DNA of 39,747 bases from Bacillus sp. ISL-34 (GTDB taxonomy: Bacteria > Bacillota > Bacilli > Bacillales > DSM-1321). Below, in pieces: positions 34,362 through 39,747 of the stretch (position 1 is the stretch's first letter; every line of letters begins with the position of its first letter). A program made the translations under genes and the position numbers. The stretch spans positions 1 to 39,747 of the forward strand of contig NZ_JAGGQJ010000029.1 of the NCBI RefSeq assembly GCF_018613325.1, given 5' to 3'. A model generated the notes under the pieces. The model did not search any database. It had not been told where the DNA came from and saw only the letters and a program-made list of their open reading frames with translations.

Positions 34362-34392
34362 ATTATAAAATATGGGACTAGTCCCATATCAA
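34362..34392 (-). promoter_or_regulatory. Autoregulated promoter of the LacI gene with operator
   Basis: On the minus strand TTGATA (34387-34392) and TATAAT (34362-34367) are 19 bases apart, and the spacer starts with TGGGACTAGTCCCA (34373-34386). The palindrome extends perfectly to ATATGGGACTAGTCCCATAT. Confidence 0.8.
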
Positions 34393-34493
34393 GAAAAAAT
34401 TTACCCTCATGATGGAAAAAATAATCAAATAGTATGCATCTTGATAAGAAATGTCCTATTTTAAATAAGTTCCTCGTTGGATCTAATATTAGG

Positions 34494-34602
34494 TATTCCT
34501 TATGGAACTAATCTGCCCCGTTAGTGCCATAAGAAAAAGGCAGCCACAGCAACCTTCCTTATTGAAGTAAAGCACCTGATAGTTTAAGTACTATCTTTCA
34601 CG
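34494..34602 (+). repeat. Dispersed intergenic repeat, copy 7 (GGCAG-core type)
   Basis: TATTCCTTATGGAACTA, then CTGCCCCGTTAGTGCC and AAGAAAAAGGCAGCC match copy 1 at 3227. The right end GTAAAGCACCTGATAG then GTTTAAGTACTATC is a diverged form of the right end at 3920 and 23476. The rest of 34393-34679 shows no gene. Confidence 0.7.
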
Positions 34603-34679
34603 ATCTGAAGAGAAGCTGCCAATATGACAGCTCCGTCCCGTTCTTTAATTCTTGCATCGAGGGTTGAATAAAAGTGGGC

Positions 34680-35303
34680 TTATATGTGATTTGTTAATCT
34701 CTTTTCCATCAGTTCTGCCATTTGTTTCGAATTTGGATTTCCTTCATTTTGTAATTTATCAATGATGTTAATATAATCCGTTTCATTTCGGTTCTGACTT
34801 AATTTATATGCAGCCTGAATTTCTCCTACCTTAATCTTAAATCCACCTATACCTTTCAGTTCACTTTCTAAGAGATGAGGAGAAAGTTTATCCCATAAAA
34901 CAGGATTTTCACGATTTTCTTCATATTTTTCCAGCATTATTGTTAATTCCTCTATTAATTCATCTTTCTCTAATATGCTTGCTTTACCATATACATGGAC
35001 GGCTTGATAATTCCATGTTGGAACTTCTTCATGCCCATACCAAGAAGAAGAAATGTAAGCGTTCGGTCCCTGAAACATAACAAGCACATCTTCACAGGTT
35101 TCAAATGTTCTCCACTGAAGATTTCCATAAGCCATATGCCCTGTAATATAGTAATCATCACCTTTTTTATTTAACCCCAAAGGCAAATGAGTGGCAATTG
35201 GTTTCCCTTGTTCTGTTGTGACAATCGTGCCAAAAGAGTTTTTTTGAACAAAATCCCAAATTTCATCAACCTTTTTGACCTTATAATATTTTGGAATATA
35301 CAT
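34680..35303 (-). CDS. paiB: PaiB family FMN-binding regulator
   Basis: This 207-residue protein matches PaiB, described in Bacillus subtilis as a negative regulator of sporulation and degradative enzyme synthesis. It has the flavin-reductase-like beta-barrel, with MYIPKYYKVKKVDEIWDFV at the start, FGTIVTTEQGKPIATHLPL at about 24-42, HMAYGNLQW at about 56-64, ISSSWYGHEEVPTWNYQAVH and the C-terminal KLSQNRNETDYINII that is characteristic of the family. GGGGG precedes ATG. It directly follows paiA on the same strand with 22 bases between, as in other bacilli. Its molecular activity is uncertain even in the model organism. Confidence 0.9.
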   Translation of the reverse strand: MYIPKYYKVKKVDEIWDFVQKNSFGTIVTTEQGKPIATHLPLGLNKKGDDYYITGHMAYGNLQWRTFETCEDVLVMFQGPNAYISSSWYGHEEVPTWNYQAVHVYGKASILEKDELIEELTIMLEKYEENRENPVLWDKLSPHLLESELKGIGGFKIKVGEIQAAYKLSQNRNETDYINIIDKLQNEGNPNSKQMAELMEKRLTNHI

Positions 35304-35325
35304 AATAATCCCCCTTTCAAAAAAG

Positions 35326-35865
<540 letters not shown>

Positions 35866-36318
35866 TCAATAATTTCTCTTGTTTCCCTTTTTTACATATT
35901 CCCAGTCTTTTTCTATATTTTTTCTAACCCTTTGAAGAAGAGTAAAAATGGTTTCTACTTCTCTTTCGGAAAACCCCTCTAATGCAACGATATCGGAATA
36001 ATCATTTTCTCTTTTTATAAAAGGATAAACATTTTTCCCTTTCTCTGTTGGAAAGAGTTTTTTAATTTTTTTGTTATGTTTATCTTCTTTCTTTTCAATA
36101 AATCCATTAATTTCAAGTTTTTTTATAGCACGAGCTGCTGTTGTTCGATCGACTTTTATCATCTCAGCTAACTTTTCTTGAAAGATTCCTGGGTTTTCAC
36201 ATATTCGCACAAGGTACAAATACTGCCCTTTTGTAAGGTCATATTCTTTAAACTCTATATTACTTATAGAATCTAATGCCCTTGCAATCATTCCAATTTC
36301 ACGAAGAATTTCATTCAT
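35866..36318 (-). CDS. MarR-family regulator of the pai operon
   Basis: This 150-residue winged-helix protein has the MarR order: an N-terminal dimer helix (IGMIARALDSISNIEF), YDLTKGQYLYLVRICENPGI, the recognition part QEKLAEMIKVDRTTAARAIK and the wing GFIEKKEDKHNKKIKKLFPT, closed by a C-terminal dimer helix. AAGGAGTTAATT precedes ATG. It is the first gene of marR-paiA-paiB, 21 bases before paiA, and diverges from a yczE-like gene. Two TTGCAAATGCRA-type palindromes lie in the shared region, so it probably represses both directions. Confidence 0.9.
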   Translation of the reverse strand: MNEILREIGMIARALDSISNIEFKEYDLTKGQYLYLVRICENPGIFQEKLAEMIKVDRTTAARAIKKLEINGFIEKKEDKHNKKIKKLFPTEKGKNVYPFIKRENDYSDIVALEGFSEREVETIFTLLQRVRKNIEKDWEYVKKGNKRNY

Positions 36319-36344
36319 AATTAACTCCTTAGTACATATTTTTG

Positions 36345-36403
36345 TTGCAAATGCGATAAAAATGACATATATTAAATTTAACCTAACTTTGTTGCATTTG
36401 CAA
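36345..36403. promoter_or_regulatory. Paired MarR operators between marR and yczE-like genes
   Basis: TTGCAAATGCGA (36345-36356) and TTGCATTTGCAA (36392-36403) are two copies of one imperfect palindrome, each followed by a TAAAAA run, in the 115-base divergent gap. Spacing is 47 bases centre to centre. Confidence 0.7.
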
Positions 36404-36433
36404 TAAAAAATAATGATAAAGAGGTCGAGTAAA

Positions 36434-37036
36434 GTGAAATATGTTTTTTATGTATTAGGAATTTTAATATTAACCCTTGGTATTTCTTTCACTATACAAT
36501 CAGACCTCGGAACTTCACCTTTTGATGCACTATTGGTAGGACTGTCCATAAATGTGGGGCTTACTGTGGGAAGTTGGGAAATAATAATAGCCTTAATATT
36601 GATATGTTGTAATTCATTTTTAAAAAGACAAAGACCAGAAGTTTTGGGGTTGTTAACAGCATTTATAACGGGTATTGGTATTGATATGTGGCTTTTTTTA
36701 TTGCACAATTTGATAACACCTGAACTATGGTACAGCAAAGTTGTTTGTTTTGGAATCGGCTTAGTTCTTGTAGGATTAGGAACTGCAACATATTTACACA
36801 CAAATTTTGCACCGATTCCAGTTGACCGTTTAACATTAATCATACAAGAATTAACTAGAACAAATATTTTTTTTTCGAGAACATTCATTTACCTCGTATT
36901 CTTGATAATGGCAATAATTTTCAATGGACCAATTGGCATTGGAACTTTATTAACAGTTTGTATAGGCGGGCTCATACTTAATTACTTTATGCCAATTACT
37001 AAAAAGGTATTAGACAGGATACTACCCTTTAATTAA
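36434..37036 (+). CDS. yczE: YczE/YyaS/YitT-family membrane protein
   Basis: This 200-residue integral membrane protein has about five predicted helices (YVFYVLGILILTLGISFTI, GSWEIIIALILICC, LLTAFITGIGIDMWLFLL, VVCFGIGLVLVGLGTATYL, TFIYLVFLIMAIIF) and the family motifs SDLGTSPFDAL near 24-34 and APIPVDRL. YczE in B. subtilis affects secondary metabolite production; its transport or regulatory role is unknown. The frame is open from 36413, but AGAGGT at 36420-36425 would overlap that start, and GTG 36434 fits. It diverges from the marR-pai operon and shares two operators with it, which suggests co-regulation, perhaps as an exporter. Confidence 0.82.
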   Translation: MKYVFYVLGILILTLGISFTIQSDLGTSPFDALLVGLSINVGLTVGSWEIIIALILICCNSFLKRQRPEVLGLLTAFITGIGIDMWLFLLHNLITPELWYSKVVCFGIGLVLVGLGTATYLHTNFAPIPVDRLTLIIQELTRTNIFFSRTFIYLVFLIMAIIFNGPIGIGTLLTVCIGGLILNYFMPITKKVLDRILPFN

Positions 37037-37038
37037 AA

Positions 37039-37146
37039 AATACAGCTGAAGTTTATGGGGCAAAAGAAAAACCATACATTAATACAGGGTTTTATCAAAG
37101 TGAAAATGTTGTTTTCACTGGCTTCTTAGAGTTATCAGCTTGTTGA
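37039..37146 (+). other. Short open frame ending in a repeat, possible gene remnant
   Basis: After the yczE-like stop a frame without a start codon reads TAEVYGAKEKPYINTGFYQS and then ENVVFTGFLELSAC. Its TGA is supplied by the left end of repeat copy 8 (CTTGTTGAACTAAC). It may be a gene tail cut by insertion of the repeat. Family not recognised. Confidence 0.25.
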
Positions 37147-37228
37147 ACTAACTTGCCCCTTGCATAAAGAAAAAGCTATATTAAAGACAGCTCCGATCTT
37201 CAGCTAACGCACCCGTTAGGTCATTAAG
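37139..37228 (+). repeat. Dispersed intergenic repeat, copy 8 (complete)
   Basis: Left end CTTGTTGAACTAAC, then TTGCCCC and CATAAAGAAAAAGCT, core TTAAAGACAGCTCCGATCTT, right part CAGCTAACGCACCCGTTAG. It is almost identical to copy 3 in the core and lies at the 3' side of hisS. Confidence 0.75.
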
Positions 37229-37322
37229 CAAAGCGATTCTTATTAAAGAATCGAGCCCGATTGCTGAAGAACACACAGAAGCTTTTTAGCTGTTTTAGTT
37301 AAAGAAGAAGTTTTCATATTCA

Positions 37323-38609
37323 TCATTTATTAAAAACAAAAGATTCAATTCTTTCTTCGCCAGAGAACATATCTTTGATTTTAAATTGATTATTTTTCAC
37401 TTCATCTTCCCCAATAATGATAACGTTACGAAAATTCTCCTTGTTTGCCTTATCTAAAGCTTTCCCAATCTTTTTGTTCCCCATTTCAAACTCAACGTTG
37501 TAGCCTTTATTTCTTAGATAACTTGCCACTAATAATGATTCTTTTTGGGTATTTATTGGGATTACATAAAAGTCTACAGTAGGATTTTCTAAGATTTTTT
37601 CCTTCGATGTATTTAAAGCAGTATAAATAACATCTAAACCAAATGATATTCCAACTGTAGAAAAGTTCTCATTTGTTCCGATAAGTCCACCGATAGCATT
37701 GTCATATCTTCCCCCACTACCAATGCTTGACTTAATTGTTTTATCAGATAAAAAAATTTCATAAATAGTACCTGTATAGATCTCCAAGCCTCTTGCTAAA
37801 AATGGATTAAATATACATTGATTATTGACACCAAGGAATTCCAGATATGTTTCCAGTTCTTTTAATTCTTCTAAACCTTGTTTAACCTGTTCGCTTTGTA
37901 CAGAATAAGGTTCAAAGTAGCTATAACTTGTATTATTTTTATCGGTCAAAAACCGTTTAATTAATTTGACTGTTGAAGGCGTCAGCCCCTGTTCAGTAAG
38001 CTCAGACGTAACAGCTTCTAATCCAACTTTTTCAAGTTTATCAAGTATTAATACTACTTTATTAATTTTTTCATCTGATGTTTCAAATACTTGAAGCATT
38101 CCAGTTAATAATTTTCTATTGTTATATTGAATTATTACTTTTAAATCGAGTTTGTCGAATGCAGCCAATGCCATAATCATTAATTCTGCTTCAGCTATTT
38201 GAGATTTAACTCCCACAATATCAACGTCGCATTGAGTAAACTCACGGAACCTTCCAGTTTTTATTGGACCATCCCTGAACACTTTACCTATTTCGTACCT
38301 TTTAAAAGGCATCCTCATTGTTGGATTCATTGCAACTACCTTTGCAAAAGGGATCGTTAGGTCGTATCTCAATGCCAAATCTCTTTCTCCTCTGTCTGTT
38401 AATGTATACATTTCCTCTAAAATTTCAGCACCCCCTCCATACTTAGAAGCCAGCAATTCTGTGTAATTTAAAATTGGCGTTTCTAGAGGTTTACACCCAT
38501 ATTGGATAAAAACATCTTCTAATGTTCTCCTAATATTGCTTCGTACTACTTCTGCTTGTGGTAAATAATCTTGTGTTCCCTTTACATTTTGATAATCCAT
38601 CTTTTTCAT
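37323..38609 (-). CDS. hisS: Histidyl-tRNA synthetase, second-copy type with leader
   Basis: This 428-residue class II aminoacyl-tRNA synthetase charges tRNA-His. Key parts are NVKGTQDYLP at the start, RYDLTIPFAK at 81-90 (His binding), GKVFRDGPIKTGRFREFTQC with motif 2 and its Arg at about 109-127, ARGLEIYTGT at 272-281 (HisA region) and GSGGRYDN at 297-304 (motif 3 region), followed by an anticodon-binding domain (VDFYVIPINTQKESLLVASY on). All catalytic residues are present, so it should be active and is not a HisZ-type paralog. The frame extends to TTG 38624, but GGAGGT with ATG 38609 seven bases on is better. A leader peptide with three His codons and a terminator precede it, which suggests induction on histidine limitation. 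Confidence 0.93.
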   Translation of the reverse strand: MKKMDYQNVKGTQDYLPQAEVVRSNIRRTLEDVFIQYGCKPLETPILNYTELLASKYGGGAEILEEMYTLTDRGERDLALRYDLTIPFAKVVAMNPTMRMPFKRYEIGKVFRDGPIKTGRFREFTQCDVDIVGVKSQIAEAELMIMALAAFDKLDLKVIIQYNNRKLLTGMLQVFETSDEKINKVVLILDKLEKVGLEAVTSELTEQGLTPSTVKLIKRFLTDKNNTSYSYFEPYSVQSEQVKQGLEELKELETYLEFLGVNNQCIFNPFLARGLEIYTGTIYEIFLSDKTIKSSIGSGGRYDNAIGGLIGTNENFSTVGISFGLDVIYTALNTSKEKILENPTVDFYVIPINTQKESLLVASYLRNKGYNVEFEMGNKKIGKALDKANKENFRNVIIIGEDEVKNNQFKIKDMFSGEERIESFVFNK

Positions 38610-38634
38610 CTTTTTTACCTCCAATTGTTTATTT

Positions 38635-38686
38635 AAAAATAAAAAACCGCAAAAGATTAAAGTTCTTAAACTTAATCAATGCGGTT
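38635..38686 (-). terminator. Intrinsic terminator in the hisS leader (attenuator)
   Basis: On the hisS strand AACCGCA pairs with TGCGGTT (38645-38651 with 38680-38686), with an inner stem GATTAA/TTAATC plus GTT/AAC. The stem is followed by TTTTTTATTTTT and then the hisS ribosome binding site. A terminator directly before the start codon is only useful if it is conditional. Confidence 0.85.
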
Positions 38687-38696
38687 CAATGATAAA

Positions 38697-38740
38697 TAGT
38701 CTTCCTATATACGATTTTTAAAAATCGAATAGCAAGACTA
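38697..38740 (-). promoter_or_regulatory. Leader hairpin overlapping the leader-peptide stop codon
   Basis: On the hisS strand TAGTCTT (38734-38740), which starts with the leader stop codon, pairs with AAGACTA (38697-38703), enclosing the perfect palindrome CGATTTTTAAAAATCG (38712-38727). A ribosome stalled on the His codons would cover the first arm. The freed TTTATCA downstream could then pair with TGATTAA in the terminator, though this pairing is short. Confidence 0.65.
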
Positions 38741-38794
38741 CTTGTTATGATGATGTAATTGTGACAGGAAAAAATTATTCAAAAATGACAGCAT
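38738..38794 (-). CDS. hisS leader peptide with His-His-His
   Basis: A minus-strand reading frame of 18 codons, MLSFLNNFFLSQLHHHNK, starts at ATG 38794 with GAGGTGG six bases upstream and ends at TAG 38738-38740. Codons 14-16 are three CAT in a row, placed just before the stop codon and about 50 bases before the terminator. A possible extended -10 (TGATACATT, minus strand, near 38820-38828) lies a short way upstream. The product has no function as a protein; the frame is read as a sensor of charged tRNA-His. It is too short for ordinary gene calling. The call is strengthened by agreement of four independent parts: ribosome binding site, His run, hairpin and terminator, all before a histidyl-tRNA synthetase gene. 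Confidence 0.8.
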   Translation of the reverse strand: MLSFLNNFFLSQLHHHNK

Positions 38795-38873
38795 TTTATC
38801 CACCTCGTATTTCCATTTAATGTATCACAACAAAAAGTTTTTTTCCATTAGCTTTTTAATTTATTAATTATTG

Positions 38874-38938
38874 CTTGTTCAACTAAACTGCCCCTTTAGC
38901 TCCATAAGAAACTCCTATGGCGGCGCTCCTCGCCGCCA
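38874..38938 (+). repeat. Dispersed intergenic repeat, copy 9 (GGCGGCG-core type)
   Basis: Left end CTTGTTCAACTAAACTGCCC, then TTTAGCTCCATAAG as in copy 4, but the core is a GC-rich perfect hairpin TGGCGGCG-CTCCT-CGCCGCCA (38918-38938). No right end is visible. The copy lies upstream of the hisS leader promoter. Confidence 0.7.
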
Positions 38939-39183
38939 CCATCTACTACGAAAACCTAAACTCAAAATAGAGTCTAACCCATTAACCCCTTGACGATAAT
39001 GGATGATAACAATACAACCAGGCTGAACTTTTTTTGGTGGATCTTAAGGAAGATACCCTGTATAAGAAACTGGTTTGACAGTATGGAAGAACCATTTAGT
39101 GTACTGCTAGTACGTATACAAAAATTTTTGTAACAAATCTCCTGTCATATGTATGGTTAATCTTTTTTTGAGGTGATTCTCCT
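38939..39183 (+). mobile_element. Left noncoding end of the IS110-family element
   Basis: About 240 bases precede the transposase start. The boundary of the element within this stretch is not evident. A small palindrome GTACTGCTAGTAC lies at about 39100-39113, and GAGGTGA 7 bases before ATG 39184 is the ribosome binding site. No gene is seen. Confidence 0.45.
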
Positions 39184-39747
39184 ATGGAAGCAATGATTGA
39201 ACGGTGTGCTGGCCTAGATGTACACCAAGAAACAGTAGTAGCCTGTGTATTATTTGGTCCATTAGATAAAAAGCCAAAAACCTCTATTGAAACGTTTTCA
39301 ACTACAACAACGGGACTCTTGGCTTTAAGTGATTGGCTCGCTACCCTTCAGGTATCCGATGTTGTGATGGAAAGTACCGGAGTCTACTGGAAACCAATAT
39401 GGAATATACTCGAAGGTTCTTTTCACCTTGTTCTTGCCAATGCCAGGCATGTCAAAAACGTTCCAGGCCGTAAAACTGATGTAAAAGATGCCGAATGGCT
39501 TGCCAAGCTTCTAAGATGCGGACTTATTGAAAGCAATTTTGTACCACCAGAGGATATTCGTGATTTACGAGATCTTACTCGTTATCGAAAAAAATTGATT
39601 CATCATCGCACATCAGAACAGAATCGCATTCACAAAATTCTTCAGGATGCTAATATCAAGCTAACATCCGTTCTATCAGACATTTTTGGTGTATCGGGAC
39701 GCCGTATCCTTGAAGCGATTCTAAACGGTGAAAAAATAGAGACCGAT
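39184..39747 (+). CDS. IS110-family transposase, N-terminal part (cut by window edge)
   Basis: The first 188 residues of an IS110-family RuvC-like (DEDD) recombinase are present. Catalytic positions are visible: Asp in CAGLDVHQETVVACV near residue 11, Glu in VVMESTGVYWKP near 62, and the two Asp of GRKTDVKDAEWLAKLL near 98-101. RYRKKLIHHRTSEQNRIHKI is the start of the helical linker. Supported by GAGGTGA upstream of ATG. The reading frame is open to the last base, so this copy is intact as far as it goes; family members run to about 400 residues. The IS110 end at 1-198 has the same orientation. Confidence 0.92.
   Translation, partial: MEAMIERCAGLDVHQETVVACVLFGPLDKKPKTSIETFSTTTTGLLALSDWLATLQVSDVVMESTGVYWKPIWNILEGSFHLVLANARHVKNVPGRKTDVKDAEWLAKLLRCGLIESNFVPPEDIRDLRDLTRYRKKLIHHRTSEQNRIHKILQDANIKLTSVLSDIFGVSGRRILEAILNGEKIETD

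Noticed and set aside
38609..38830. T-box riboswitch before hisS
   Set aside because: The leader is too short and shows no specifier loop or conserved T-box sequence; the His-rich leader peptide explains the terminator better.

Overview
The window looks like chromosomal accessory DNA from a low-GC endospore-forming member of the Bacillaceae. The evidence is an alpha/beta-type small acid-soluble spore protein, strong AGGAGG ribosome binding sites, CcpA (cre) sites, an AraR-type GntR/LacI chimera, and a paiA-paiB pair. Both window edges lie inside IS110-family transposases in the same orientation: a C-terminus at 1-198 and an N-terminus at 39184-39747. In between are sugar-use operons, detoxification and stress genes, and many decayed gene fragments.

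Left part (1-5 kb): the IS110 3' end with a long structured noncoding tail, an Old Yellow Enzyme reductase divergent from a LysR regulator, the spore protein gene, a GNAT acetyltransferase and a fragment of an Lrp/AsnC regulator. 5-14.7 kb: an L-arabinose locus on the minus strand in the order araB-araD-araA-araE, an unidentified remnant, a wrecked transketolase gene and galM. The divergent araR has AraR boxes and cre sites in the shared intergenic region. 14.9-15.7 kb: a truncated transposase fused to what looks like the tail of an RNA methyltransferase gene.

15.9-21.7 kb: a sucrose locus with a LacY/CscB-type permease, a GH32 invertase and a fructokinase on the minus strand, and a divergent LacI-type ScrR with two operator palindromes and a cre site. 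22-27.6 kb: small hypothetical genes (two damaged or with odd starts), an Lrp regulator divergent from a UlaG-like metallo-hydrolase, an MFS transporter and a 5'-truncated pepD.

27.8-34.3 kb: an unusual cluster on the minus strand. A LacI regulator precedes a Cof-type HAD phosphatase, two paralogous phytanoyl-CoA-dioxygenase-like Fe(II)/2-oxoglutarate enzymes, a glucose-type PTS EIICB and a frameshifted EIIA. The promoters of the regulator gene and the HAD gene carry nearly the same palindrome (TGGGACTAGTCCCA type), placed between the -35 and -10 boxes. I read this as an uncharacterised sugar or sugar-phosphate pathway with an oxygenase step. 34.7-37 kb: marR-paiA-paiB with a divergent yczE-like membrane protein and paired MarR-type operators.

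37.3-38.8 kb: a full-length histidyl-tRNA synthetase gene preceded by an 18-residue leader peptide with three consecutive His codons, a hairpin overlapping its stop codon and an intrinsic terminator. This has the layout of a classical ribosome-mediated attenuator and is the most striking single signal in the window. A family of short intergenic repeats, with TIRs close to CTTGTTGAACTAA and exchangeable central hairpins, is scattered through the window, and two copies bracket the hisS unit. I saw no tRNA, rRNA, CRISPR array or phage module.
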